In this document: piece after piece, positions 8,574-18,000 of the stretch
Numbering within the stretch: the first letter of the stretch is position 1
Layout: each line of letters begins with the position of its first letter
From: Crocinitomicaceae bacterium
Lineage (GTDB): Bacteria; Bacteroidota; Bacteroidia; Flavobacteriales_D; Crocinitomicaceae
Direction of reading: 5' to 3'
Assembly: GCA_030830895.1 (NCBI GenBank)
Contig: JAURMC010000004.1
Location: 1-40,151, forward strand
Length of the DNA stretch: 40,151 nucleotides
The notes under the pieces: generated by a model
Database searches by the model: none
Seen by the model: the letters and a program-made list of their open reading frames with translations, nothing else
What the model was told of the DNA's origin: nothing
Program-made: the position numbers and the translations under genes

Positions 8574-9609
8574 CAAAGCTAATATTTACTGTTTCCGAAC
8601 AAGGATCGGATTGACAGGTGAGAATATATCCGTCAGCAACTTCCTTGTCGGTTAGGGTATAGTTTTGCCTCATACTAACCTTCCCGGAAGTAACTTTTGC
8701 CTTACAGGAACTACATACACCACCACGACAAGAATATGGAGGATCTAGTCGTTGTTCTTCCAGGCCTTCTAGTATGGTTCTCTTTCCTGCTTGAAATTTG
8801 AATTCATGAGTTTGTCCGTCCAAGGTAGCGGTAATTGCTACTGGACCATTGATTTTACTTACGTTTTCGCTAGCTGGTTGTTTACTAGGGGGCGTAAAAA
8901 ACTCACGCTTTATCTTTGTTTCGGGTACCCCAAAAAACACTAAACCGCTTTCAATTTCTTCCATAAACTCAACCGGTCCACATAATAAATAAACATCGGC
9001 TTGGAGAAGGGTTAAGTCCGACTTTAATTCTTCCATTAACGAATTGTAGTCTAAACGCCCATAATTATAGCCTTCTTTGGATTCTTGACTTAAGTATATA
9101 GTAGATTTAGTTGAATCAAGAAGGGATTTAAATACGATGTCTTGCACTCTTTTTACACCATAAAACACCCTGAAGCTTTTATTATGGATGTAGCTCTCAA
9201 TCATTGATGCAACGGGTGTTATTCCACTGCCAGCAACAAAGGCACATATATTTTGCTCACCGTTCAATATAAAATTTCCCTCAGGAACATGTACTTTTAT
9301 TGTATTCCCTACGGCCGCATCGTCGTGTAAAAAAGGCGACATCTGACCACCTTCGATTCGTTTTACGCCTACTTTAAATCCATTTTCAGATTTACCGCAA
9401 ATTGAATACGATCTCCGTACTTGAACTCCTTTAAGATCTATTTCTATGGTAATATATTGCCCGGGGATGAACCGTGTATCGAATGAATCTTTTTGGTTTT
9501 TCTCTAGGGTTAAGACTACAAAATCTGTAGAAAGATGTTCCTTTCTCGTAATTGTTAAGGACGCCCAATGTAAGGATTTGCTATTAGATAAAAATGAAAA
9601 TATTCCCAT
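8566..9609 (-). CDS. Second PaaE-like reductase (FAD / NAD(P) / 2Fe-2S), divergent paralogue
   Basis: The 347-residue three-domain electron-transfer protein is laid out like PaaE. An FNR-type FAD domain has RRSYSICG (about residues 68-75). The NAD(P) domain has AGSGITP and a YLLCGP motif. A C-terminal plant-type ferredoxin has CRGGVCSSCKAK and a last ligand in LTCQ. All four cluster cysteines are present, so it should be active. The ATG at 9609 lies one base after the stop of the first paralogue; a TTG at 9621 would overlap that gene and is less likely. Compared with the first copy, it is further from the canonical PaaE sequence (CRGG for CKGG, NYTLTDKEVADGY for NYxLEPxE). It may serve a different oxygenase or desaturase, which is inference. 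Confidence 0.85.
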   Translation of the reverse strand: MGIFSFLSNSKSLHWASLTITRKEHLSTDFVVLTLEKNQKDSFDTRFIPGQYITIEIDLKGVQVRRSYSICGKSENGFKVGVKRIEGGQMSPFLHDDAAVGNTIKVHVPEGNFILNGEQNICAFVAGSGITPVASMIESYIHNKSFRVFYGVKRVQDIVFKSLLDSTKSTIYLSQESKEGYNYGRLDYNSLMEELKSDLTLLQADVYLLCGPVEFMEEIESGLVFFGVPETKIKREFFTPPSKQPASENVSKINGPVAITATLDGQTHEFKFQAGKRTILEGLEEQRLDPPYSCRGGVCSSCKAKVTSGKVSMRQNYTLTDKEVADGYILTCQSDPCSETVNISFDE

Positions 9610-9610
9610 G

Positions 9611-10678
9611 TTATTCGTCAAATGAGATGATTATTCTATTGCTAGTTGGTATGGCTTGACAGGTCAATACATACCCCATCTCCACCTCCTCAGGCTCAAG
9701 GGCATAATTTACTAACATCTCGGCTTCACCTTCTAAAATCTTCGCTTTACATGTACAGCATACGCCACCCTTACAGGCAAAGGGGACATCGGCCCCCGCA
9801 CGTTGTGCTGCAACTATTAAATTTTTATCTGACTCATCCATTTGAAAGGAAATTAAGTCATCATCAATAATAAGTTCAACGTCACAAGTGCTGATTTTTC
9901 TTTTTTCCTCACTAGCATTTGTCTTAGTTGAATTTCCTGAATGGAATAATTCAAAGTGAATTTGATTTGAAGGTAAGCCCTTTTCTTCAAAGAATGACTT
10001 CACACTATAAATCATTTCTTCAGGTCCACATACATAAACGTCATCAATTGTTTCATGAGTTAAAAATGCCTGATATAAAGCAATCAATCGTTCTTGATTA
10101 ATGCGGCCTTTTTGAATCGGGATGCCTTGGCTTTCTTGACTAAACACATGATATAGACGAAAGCGCGTTAGATAATTATTTTTTAATTGTTCAAGCTCTT
10201 CTGCGAACATCACTTTCGAAAACCCTTTATTCCCGAAAAATAAAGTCACCGAAGAATTAGGTTCATCATGCAAAATCGTTTTGGCAATAGAAAGAATCGG
10301 TGTAATACCACTTCCTGCCGCAAATAAGACAACATTTTTTTTAACCTCAGGATTTGGCTGATATTTGAAATTACCAGTAGGAGGCATAACTTCAATTGGA
10401 ACGCCGACTTTAAGTTGGTCTAATGCGAAGTTTGAGAATACTCCCTGATCAACTCGTTTTATACCAACCCGGTATGCTCCTTCGAATGGCGCGCTACAAA
10501 GCGAATAAGAGCGCCTAATTTCCTCTCCATTCAAATGTACTCTAAATGTAAGGTATTGCCCTGCATAAAACTTAAACAAGGCACTAATTTCAGAAGGAAT
10601 TTGCAGCGAAATCTCCGCAGAATCATCCGTTAATGATCGTACTGATGAAATTTGTACGGTATGAAATTTATTTCGCAT
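9611..10678 (-). CDS. paaE: Phenylacetyl-CoA epoxidase reductase PaaE
   Basis: PaaE passes electrons from NAD(P)H through FAD and a 2Fe-2S cluster to the PaaABC oxygenase. The 355-residue product shows RRSYSLCSAPFEG (FAD), AAGSGITPILS and VYVCGPEEM (NAD(P)) and the C-terminal ferredoxin CKGGVCCTCKAK ... NYALEPEEVEMGYVLTCQ. It is close to the E. coli PaaE pattern. I chose the ATG at 10678, which gives MRNKFHTVQISSV. A TTG at 10714 adds residues without a family match. It is the first gene of a three-gene minus-strand operon and diverges from paaABCD, with a 137-base shared control region. Of the two paralogues this is the better candidate for the true PaaE. Confidence 0.9.
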   Translation of the reverse strand: MRNKFHTVQISSVRSLTDDSAEISLQIPSEISALFKFYAGQYLTFRVHLNGEEIRRSYSLCSAPFEGAYRVGIKRVDQGVFSNFALDQLKVGVPIEVMPPTGNFKYQPNPEVKKNVVLFAAGSGITPILSIAKTILHDEPNSSVTLFFGNKGFSKVMFAEELEQLKNNYLTRFRLYHVFSQESQGIPIQKGRINQERLIALYQAFLTHETIDDVYVCGPEEMIYSVKSFFEEKGLPSNQIHFELFHSGNSTKTNASEEKRKISTCDVELIIDDDLISFQMDESDKNLIVAAQRAGADVPFACKGGVCCTCKAKILEGEAEMLVNYALEPEEVEMGYVLTCQAIPTSNRIIISFDE

Positions 10679-10696
10679 TAACCAAGTTGTGTCGGA

Positions 10697-10704
10697 CAAA
10701 ATTA
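10697..10704 (-). promoter_or_regulatory. Candidate -7 box for the paaE operon
   Basis: TAATTTTG on the minus strand fits TAnnTTTG and sits 18 bases before the paaE ATG. The upstream TTTG at 10712-10715 is too close (7 bases) to be a proper -33 element. Confidence 0.35.
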
Positions 10705-10790
10705 AACAATTCAAATCGAACTCTTGTTCTTATAGTTAATAAGATTAAAATACCTCAGAATTTTACTTATTTTTTGGGGTACGATTTGTT

Positions 10791-10798
10791 TATATTTG
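10791..10798 (+). promoter_or_regulatory. Candidate -7 box for paaABCD
   Basis: TATATTTG is an exact fit to TAnnTTTG and lies 17 bases before the paaA ATG. A TTTG at 10773-10776 could be the -33 element, but the 14-base spacing is short. The leader would be only about 10 bases. Confidence 0.5.
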
Positions 10799-10815
10799 TA
10801 TAATAATTGTAAAAT

Positions 10816-11751
10816 ATGGATACATTAACGCAAGAAAAATTAGAAGAGAAATTTCAAGCGAAAATTGATGCGGATATAAAGATCGAACCAAATGATTGGA
10901 TGCCAGATACCTATCGTAAAACCTTAATTCGTCAGATATCACAACACGCGCATAGTGAAATTGTGGGCATGTTACCCGAAGGTAATTGGATTACCCGAGC
11001 CCCTTCATTGCGCAGAAAAGCCGTTCTTTTGGCTAAGGTTCAAGACGAAGCGGGACATGGATTATATTTATACTCAGCAACAGAAACTTTAGGTGTCAGT
11101 AGAGAAGATACCATTGATGATTTACATTCAGGTAAAGTGAAATATTCTTCGATTTTTAATTATCCTACTCTTACATGGGCAGATATCGGTGCCATAGGTT
11201 GGTTGGTTGATGGTGCGGCAATTATGAATCAAGTAGCGTTATGCAGAACTTCCTACGGTCCATATGCTCGGGCAATGGTTAAAATTTGTAAAGAAGAATC
11301 TTTTCACCAACGTCAAGGTTATGAAATCATGACCACGTTAATGAATGGAACCGAAGCTCAACGTGAGATGGCACAAGATGCAATGAACCGCTTTTGGTGG
11401 CCTGCATTGATGATGTTTGGACCAAGCGATGGAGAATCTAAGCATACGGAGCAATCTATGAGGTGGCGCATTAAACGCCACACTAACGATGAGCTTCGCC
11501 AATCCTTTGTAGATGCTTCTGTGCCCCAAGCTGAGTTAATTGGATTAAAAATTCCTGACCCAAATCTTAAATGGAATGAAGCGCGTGGTCATTATGATTT
11601 CGGAGCAATTGATTGGGAAGAATTTTGGCAAGTGGTAGGTGGTAATGGTCCATGTAACAAAGAACGAATTGATGCAAGGGTTAAAGCAAAAGAAGAGGGT
11701 GAATGGGTGAGGGAGGCCGCGATGGCCTATGCAAAAAAACATAAATCTTAA
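10816..11751 (+). CDS. paaA: Phenylacetyl-CoA 1,2-epoxidase catalytic subunit PaaA
   Basis: PaaA carries the di-iron site that inserts one oxygen atom of O2 into the ring of phenylacetyl-CoA to give the 1,2-epoxide. The 311-residue product has the two ExxH di-iron motifs: DEAGHG (Glu78, His81) and EESFHQ (Glu161, His164). It also has the upstream [13 protein letters not shown] segment typical of PaaA. Length and residues match the family with nothing missing. First gene of paaABCD, 20 bases before paaB, with a -7-like box just upstream. Confidence 0.97.
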   Translation: MDTLTQEKLEEKFQAKIDADIKIEPNDWMPDTYRKTLIRQISQHAHSEIVGMLPEGNWITRAPSLRRKAVLLAKVQDEAGHGLYLYSATETLGVSREDTIDDLHSGKVKYSSIFNYPTLTWADIGAIGWLVDGAAIMNQVALCRTSYGPYARAMVKICKEESFHQRQGYEIMTTLMNGTEAQREMAQDAMNRFWWPALMMFGPSDGESKHTEQSMRWRIKRHTNDELRQSFVDASVPQAELIGLKIPDPNLKWNEARGHYDFGAIDWEEFWQVVGGNGPCNKERIDARVKAKEEGEWVREAAMAYAKKHKS

Positions 11752-11771
11752 TACAATCTAAATCTCATACC

Positions 11772-12059
11772 ATGTCAGCGAGCGAATGGCCCTTATGGGA
11801 AGTCTTTATACGGAGTAAGCAAGGACTCAATCACAAACATGTGGGTAGCTTACGAGCCGCAGATTCTGAAATGGCTTTGCAAAATGCCCGTGATGTATAC
11901 ACCAGAAGATCCGAAGGAATTTCCATATGGGTCGTGCAATCCGCACTCATTACAGCATCTGACCCCTCAGACTCTGAGGCTTATTTTGAGCCTGCAGATT
12001 CTAAAGTCTATCGCCACCCAACATTTTATGAACTGCCGGATGGTATTGAACATATGTAA
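11772..12059 (+). CDS. paaB: Phenylacetyl-CoA epoxidase subunit PaaB
   Basis: The 95-residue small subunit of the PaaABCE complex is the usual length for the family. It shows the characteristic start WPLWEVFIRSKQGLNHKHVGSL, the middle ALQNARDVYTRR, and the end YRHPTFYELPDGIEHM. PaaB has no catalytic residues and is thought to bridge PaaAC heterodimers. Two bases separate its stop from the paaC start, so the two are coupled. Confidence 0.96.
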   Translation: MSASEWPLWEVFIRSKQGLNHKHVGSLRAADSEMALQNARDVYTRRSEGISIWVVQSALITASDPSDSEAYFEPADSKVYRHPTFYELPDGIEHM

Positions 12060-12061
12060 TT

Positions 12062-12811
12062 ATGGAACATACCTATAAATTTTTATTACGACTAGGTGAT
12101 GATAGTTTAATCTTGGGTCAGCGCCTTGCTGAATTATGCGGACATGGACCAATCCTAGAAGAAGATATCGCACTTACCAATATTTCATTGGATTTAATTG
12201 GTCAAGCCACTAATATTTACACTTATGCCGCAGAGCTAGAAGGAAAAGGAAGTGATGCAGATGCGTTAGCCTTTCTTCGATTGGAACATCAATATTTGAA
12301 TGTGGTTTTAGTTGAACAACCCAATGGTAACTTTGCAGACACTCTTGTTCGACAGTTTTTCTTTGATGTTTATCGTAAATTGCTATTTGAACAATTATTG
12401 ACATCAACAGATAAACAACTTGCGGCTATTGCTGAAAAATCACTCAAAGAAACTCGTTATCATTTAAAACATTCTTCAGAATGGGTAATTCGATTGGGAG
12501 ATGGTACGGAATTATCCAAGGAGCGGGTCCAATTTGCAATTTTGGATTTGTGGCGCTATACAGACGAGTTATTTTATATGGATGAAACTGAACTACATCT
12601 AGCCAACGCTGGGGTGATTCCAAACTTAAAAGAATTGAAATCTAGCTGGATGGATCAGGTACTTTTAGTGCTTAACCAGGCGACATTAAATTTACCTGAT
12701 AATCAAGGGTATTTTGGCGCAGGTAGGCAAGGACGTCATTCAGAACACATGGGTTTCCTTTTAGCCCAACTTCAATATATGCAGCGGGCTTATCCCAATA
12801 TGCAATGGTAA
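12062..12811 (+). CDS. paaC: Phenylacetyl-CoA epoxidase structural subunit PaaC
   Basis: The 249-residue ferritin-like subunit pairs with PaaA. Family signatures seen are LRLGDDSLILGQRLAELCGH at the N terminus, ALTNISLDLIGQA, and the end segment GRQGRHSEHMGFLLAQLQYM. PaaC is a helical-bundle homologue of PaaA that has lost a working di-iron centre and stabilises the catalytic subunit. Its end overlaps the start of paaD by 7 bases. Confidence 0.96.
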   Translation: MEHTYKFLLRLGDDSLILGQRLAELCGHGPILEEDIALTNISLDLIGQATNIYTYAAELEGKGSDADALAFLRLEHQYLNVVLVEQPNGNFADTLVRQFFFDVYRKLLFEQLLTSTDKQLAAIAEKSLKETRYHLKHSSEWVIRLGDGTELSKERVQFAILDLWRYTDELFYMDETELHLANAGVIPNLKELKSSWMDQVLLVLNQATLNLPDNQGYFGAGRQGRHSEHMGFLLAQLQYMQRAYPNMQW

Positions 12812-13290
12812 CTAGCGAAGAAATTCTCTCGATCTTGGAGGCAGTCAAAGACCCTGAAATTCCTGTATTATCGATACGAGATTTAGGAATTTTAAGATCA
12901 ATAACGTTAACCAAGGAGGGCTGGGTTATAGATATCACGCCTACTTATAGCGGTTGTCCTGCAATGATTACAATTGAAGAGGAAATCGATAAAGTATTGA
13001 AATCAAATGGAATTGCCTTGTTCACAATAAATTCTTCACTCTCACCCGCATGGACTACAGATTGGATTACTGAGGAAGGTAAACGAAAACTTGAAAATTA
13101 TGGGATTGCTCCACCTGTAGATGAGGTTGATAAAAGTGTTTTATTTGGTAAACCACCCATTGTACCTTGCCCGAAATGTAAAAAAACCAATACTAAGTTG
13201 ATTAGTCAATTTGGAAGTACTGCATGCAAAGCCCATTATCAATGCCAAGTATGCCTTGAGCCCTTTGATTATTTTAAGTGTTTGCGGTAG
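12805..13290 (+). CDS. paaD: PaaD, MIP18/DUF59-type assembly factor with C-terminal zinc ribbon
   Basis: The 161-residue protein has an N-terminal MIP18/DUF59 domain (VKDPEIPVLSIRDLGI and PTYSGCPAM, with the conserved Cys) and a C-terminal four-Cys ribbon (CPKCKK ... CQVC). PaaD is needed for an active epoxidase and is thought to help metal-centre assembly or maturation; its exact role is not settled. It overlaps paaC by 7 bases. Its last 17 bases overlap the convergent glycosyltransferase gene, which leaves no room for a terminator between them. Confidence 0.95.
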   Translation: MVTSEEILSILEAVKDPEIPVLSIRDLGILRSITLTKEGWVIDITPTYSGCPAMITIEEEIDKVLKSNGIALFTINSSLSPAWTTDWITEEGKRKLENYGIAPPVDEVDKSVLFGKPPIVPCPKCKKTNTKLISQFGSTACKAHYQCQVCLEPFDYFKCLR

Positions 13291-14383
13291 TGAAAATCAC
13301 CTCCCATGATTGTTTAGCGGCTAGTTCCCAACTGAATTTATTACCCCTCTTTTTGCTGTTTTCAACTAATTGCTCCCTAAGCACCGTGTTTTCGATCAAT
13401 TCTTCCAGTCCTTTTTGGATTTCTTGAACCCGGAATGGGTCGCAGTAAATTGCAGCATCCCCCGCGATTTCCGGCAAACAGGTTGTATTTGCCGCTAAAA
13501 TTGGAATCCCGCATCGCATCGCCTCGACCATTGGTATCCCAAAGCCTTCGAAATATGGAACATAGGTTAAAGCCAACGCTGAACCCATTACCTCCGCAAG
13601 CTCCTTTTGGGTTAGGTACCCCAAAAAATGAATCCGATGCACACAACTTGGATCTATGGTAATATGATGATCGCGCCACATCGCGCTCCCTACTATTACT
13701 AAATCGACTGATGGATTGTTTAATCTTTGATAAGCGGTAATCAACCGTTGAACATTCTTTCTAGGATGTAAGGAACCAACAAATAAAAAATAAGGCCGAT
13801 TATTGCTTATTCGACTTCTTGTAGCGCTTATTATTTCATCCGTTAAGGGGTGATATATTTCATTAGCGCTATTATAAACCGTTGTAATTTTTTCACTAGG
13901 ACAAGCATAGCATTGTACGATATCTAGCTTTGAATATTCGGATACCGTAAGTACTCGAGTTGCCTTTTCTACAAATAATGGAATGAATTTTCTAAGGTAC
14001 CAACTAAGAACTTTCGGCAAGTCCGCAGGATTGTGCTCGAAATTTAGATCATGAACGGTAATTACGCTGGGGATTTTATTTCGTAAGGAATTATACCCGT
14101 CCGGTGAAAAGAATACGGTGGCCTTGTATTGTTTTAATACCCTAGGAATAACCCATTCAAACCATATCCAATACAATAGTGGGTGTCTAGTTGGTGGTCC
14201 GATAACAACCTTTTTTACATTGTGTAATTCCGGAAGATCAACGGTAGGCTCTCGATCGAAAATAAGTATAAAGTTTACAGTTTTGTATTCTTTTATCCAA
14301 CGAATTACGAGCTCAATGGTATAGGTCCCGAATCCTTCGAGTTTTTGTTGGGTTAAATGACGGCAATTGATTGCTACTACCAT
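13274..14383 (-). CDS. Glycosyltransferase family 4 (GT-B fold)
   Basis: The 369-residue retaining glycosyltransferase has the N-terminal Gly-rich loop LEGFGTYT (about residues 15-22). The C-terminal domain begins FVGSLHPRKN, and the EX7E motif is in FEGFGIPMVEAM (about 281-290). The donor and acceptor sugars cannot be told from sequence. Such enzymes build surface polysaccharides or glycoprotein glycans. The ATG at 14383 overlaps the stop of the upstream metallo-hydrolase by one base, so the two are coupled. Cytoplasmic or peripheral membrane. Confidence 0.9.
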   Translation of the reverse strand: MVVAINCRHLTQQKLEGFGTYTIELVIRWIKEYKTVNFILIFDREPTVDLPELHNVKKVVIGPPTRHPLLYWIWFEWVIPRVLKQYKATVFFSPDGYNSLRNKIPSVITVHDLNFEHNPADLPKVLSWYLRKFIPLFVEKATRVLTVSEYSKLDIVQCYACPSEKITTVYNSANEIYHPLTDEIISATRSRISNNRPYFLFVGSLHPRKNVQRLITAYQRLNNPSVDLVIVGSAMWRDHHITIDPSCVHRIHFLGYLTQKELAEVMGSALALTYVPYFEGFGIPMVEAMRCGIPILAANTTCLPEIAGDAAIYCDPFRVQEIQKGLEELIENTVLREQLVENSKKRGNKFSWELAAKQSWEVIFTTANT

Positions 14384-15030
14384 TAAAATTGAAGAATGTA
14401 ATTGGTTTCTTTTTCTACTCCAATCGTTGTTGTAGGTCCATGACCGCAGTATACAAGCGTATCATTAGGTAATTGAAACATAACCTCATGTATACTTCGC
14501 TTTAAGATTTCCATGTCGCCACCCGGAAGGTCAGTTCTCCCAAAACTACCTCGAAACAATACATCGCCATTAATGACAACACCTTCTTTTTCCAAATAGA
14601 ATACGACATGCCCAGGTGAATGTCCTGGAGTAAATAGGACTGTGAGTTCGATGGCACCAAACTGTATTTTTTGCTTATGTTGAAGCCAATAACTTGGGGC
14701 GGGGGATGGCACGTATCCTTCGAAACCATACACATGGGCATAGTCTACTACGCGATTCAAGGTGTCTAAATCTAGCGAGTGAATTCCTAATGGAACTTGG
14801 TAGGTTTCTGAAATAAAGTGATTACCTAAAACATGGTCAATATGACAATGTGTATTCAGTAAGCCCTCTACCCTCAGATTCCTTGAGTCAATGTAATTAA
14901 GCAATTCCTGTTGTTCATGTACATGGTAACATCCCGGGTCAATAATTACCGCACGTCCTTGCTCATCCGATAGTACTACCGTATTTTCCTGAAACTCATT
15001 AAACGTGAATGATTGTACGTGCACCTGCAT
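14383..15030 (-). CDS. Metallo-beta-lactamase-fold hydrolase, glyoxalase II-like
   Basis: The 215-residue cytoplasmic metallo-hydrolase has the zinc signature THCHIDH (His61, His63, Asp65, His66). Further ligands are in TPGHSPGHV, NGDVLF and YCGHGP. This is the pattern of the YcbL/glyoxalase-II-like group, which hydrolyses thioesters such as S-lactoylglutathione or analogues; the true substrate is unknown. TACCTTTG (15035-15042) lies 4 bases before the ATG, suggesting its own promoter with a very short leader. Confidence 0.92.
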   Translation of the reverse strand: MQVHVQSFTFNEFQENTVVLSDEQGRAVIIDPGCYHVHEQQELLNYIDSRNLRVEGLLNTHCHIDHVLGNHFISETYQVPLGIHSLDLDTLNRVVDYAHVYGFEGYVPSPAPSYWLQHKQKIQFGAIELTVLFTPGHSPGHVVFYLEKEGVVINGDVLFRGSFGRTDLPGGDMEILKRSIHEVMFQLPNDTLVYCGHGPTTTIGVEKETNYILQF

Positions 15031-15034
15031 ACCA

Positions 15035-15042
15035 CAAAGGTA
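15035..15042 (-). promoter_or_regulatory. Candidate -7 box for the metallo-hydrolase gene
   Basis: TACCTTTG on the minus strand fits TAnnTTTG. It lies in the 25-base gap after the type B cargo gene, ending 4 bases before the ATG. No -33 TTTG is visible at normal spacing. Confidence 0.4.
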
Positions 15043-15055
15043 GTAATTCCAACGC

Positions 15056-18000
15056 TTATCTTATGAGTACTACATGTCCTTCAATCCCGTATTTACGTTC
15101 TTGATTATCAGTATACGTCAATTTCCAAGTATATACACCATCCGGACACCGCTGTCCATCATAGGTTCCATCCCACTGATCCGATAGGCTATTTAAGGTT
15201 TTAATTAATTCGCCCCACCGATTAAAAATGAGCATTTCCATGGATGTGATGTTACCGCCGTACACGCTAAAGAAGTCATTTCTGCCATTTCCATCAGGAA
15301 TAAAGGTATTTGGAACATAGATTACGGCTTCATAACTAATGGATACCATGGCATCCGCAATGCACCCATTCAAATCGGTAAAACTCACCATGTAGGTATA
15401 GTCCATATTTGGATTTGCAATGGGATTTGGACAATTGATGCAAGATAAAAATTCAGGCGGATTCCAAGTATAGATTCCCTGGCTATTTCCAATGGCATTT
15501 AATTCAACTTGGTCCCCGTAAAATGCTTGAATTTGTGGTGAAATTATAATGGTCGGGAGCGGATGCAATACAACCTCTACAAATGCGGTATCTGTACATC
15601 CATTTATATCAGATCCCACCACTTGAAAAATAGTGGAGGTGTTTGGAACCACCCAGACTTGATTGCCAACATTTTCAATAATTGGGTCAGCAGGAGACCA
15701 TTGATAATACAAACCACCACTTGCCCAAAGGGTTGCAGTATTATTAGGACAAATAATGGTATCGTTGCCTGCTGTAATAGATGCTGTTAGAATATCGATG
15801 TAAACGCTATCTGTAATTGTACCACAGGCATTAGTAAATTCACAGAAATAATACATTTCTTGCGTTGGCCATAAGCTAACTGTAGCTTGGTTTATCGATG
15901 AAATATTCTGATTAGGTGACCATAAGTAGTTATTGGCCCCGGATGCCGTAACCATTGTTGAAGTTCCTTGGCACAAAACCAGGGTGTCAGGCAAGTTTGA
16001 GTTTGGAGGATCATAATATACGCTAATTTGAATACTGTCAGTAATCGTACATCCTTCGGGTGTAGTAAGTGTAGCGAAATATGTGATGCTTGAATCAGGT
16101 GTCGCGAGTACATTTGCTCCGCTGTTATTGTTCAAGAAGTGATTGGGCGACCATGTTAAGTTTCCTACTCCTATTGCCGATAATGGAACTTGTCCTCCAA
16201 TGCAAATTGAAGTATCATTGGAAAGACTCAAATTCAAAGTAACCACGTTTAGGGGTACTACTAAGGTATCTGAGCCGCAACTGTCACTAATGATTACTGT
16301 AAATATGGTGTTGTTAGTTATAGTTGCTATTGGATTTGGAATGGATGGATTATTTAATACATTAGATGGAGTCCAAGCATATGTGGATCCTCCATAGGCA
16401 TCCAATTGAAATGGTGTCCCAGGACAAATTGCTTGGGAAGGAATTGTAACTCCTCCTTGAAAGTCACCAATGTTAACTTGAATTATAGCAGTATCCGGTT
16501 CATAACAATTGGAAGAATCTGAAACAATCAAAGTGACAGTATAAACCCCCGCTGCCCCATATAGATGACTGGGTTGAAATTGAGTTGAGGTGGAGTTATC
16601 TCCAAAATTCCAAGCATAGGTGTTTCCGTTAATGCTGTTGTTATTGAACACGACAGACTGTGGAAGGCAAATGAGGGGCGAAGGTTGTGCTAAAACTGCG
16701 TCAAGCGTCCCTAAATCAAATTTAAATACTGCCATATTGCAATTTGGACTTGGATTTTGTGGCGACCAACTTCCTGGTGTAGAGGTGAATCCAAAATTAT
16801 TTCCACCACATGCGCCGCATACTGCGTGATAAATCCTACCTTTTTTATCAAAACGACTGGTTCCACCATCCACATGGTTTGAGCTACTGATAAGCCCCCC
16901 CATGTATGTGCCGTAGTTTAAAGCAGAAACATCTGGAGCGAACACAGCTAAATAGAAATTAGAACCATTGGTGGCATTTTGATAGGCGTTTGGTGTAGTA
17001 ATAAATCCATTAGTTGTTGAATTTACTGCTTGGGAAACCGCACTGTTGGAATTCAATTGGCCACCCCAACCAGAAATATAAATTTCATAACAATCGGAAA
17101 CAAGGAAGGCTGTAGGTGAAATCTCAACATGACCAGATCCAGCGCCAAAAACAGTTGACCATTGTATTGCTCCTAATGCGGAATCGTATTTTCTTAAAAA
17201 TTGACCTGAATTAGGTGTTCCAACACATCCCGGTGAAATTTGCCAGTTGGATTCTGTTTGGCCATAGACATATACCTGATTTGAAGGGTCGCACCGTACA
17301 AAATAGGTTTGGTCGTATTCATTGGCACCCATAAAAGTGGCAGAAATAACACTTCCATTTCCAGGATTAAATCGCGCTACATAACCGTCTGAAAGACCGC
17401 CATTGTTAGATAAGTCATTTCCAGAAGAAACACCGGGAAAGTTTGGAGAGGTGGATCCCCCTGCTAGATAAACACTTCCGTTAGGACTGATTTCTATGGA
17501 GTTCCCACTATCTTCGCCAATTCCACCGAAATACGAACTCCAAAGTAAGGAAGTAAGGCTGTTGTTTAGTTTACAAACGACAGCATCTTGAAGCCCATTA
17601 AGCACCGTAGAATAAGCACCACCAGTAGTTGGGAAATTACCCGATGCGGTAGTGCTAGAAATGTAAACGTTATTATTTGCATCAAGAATGATTTCTCCAC
17701 GGAATTGATCCCCATAATTAAAGTGTAAATTGTTAAGGTTTAATCCATCCGAGTTATTTCCTCCGAGGTAGGTTGAGGCAATTAAACTTGCTCCGTTGGT
17801 ACTGAATCTGGCAATAAAAATATCACTACCGTCAAAGGTGAGGGAGTTTTCTGTTACGGTAGGACCGCCATTATAAGTAACATCGTATGCTCCCGGGGTT
17901 GTTGGGAAATTTGAAGAGCATGTAACACCATAAACATATAATTCACCATTCGGACTACTAACAATACTGTGAGGAGTTTCATTTCCATCTCCGCCGAAAT

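Noticed and set aside
8574..10714. TTG starts upstream for the SDR and both PaaE-like genes
   Set aside because: Each has an ATG within 3-36 bases that fits the family N terminus and the gene spacing better.
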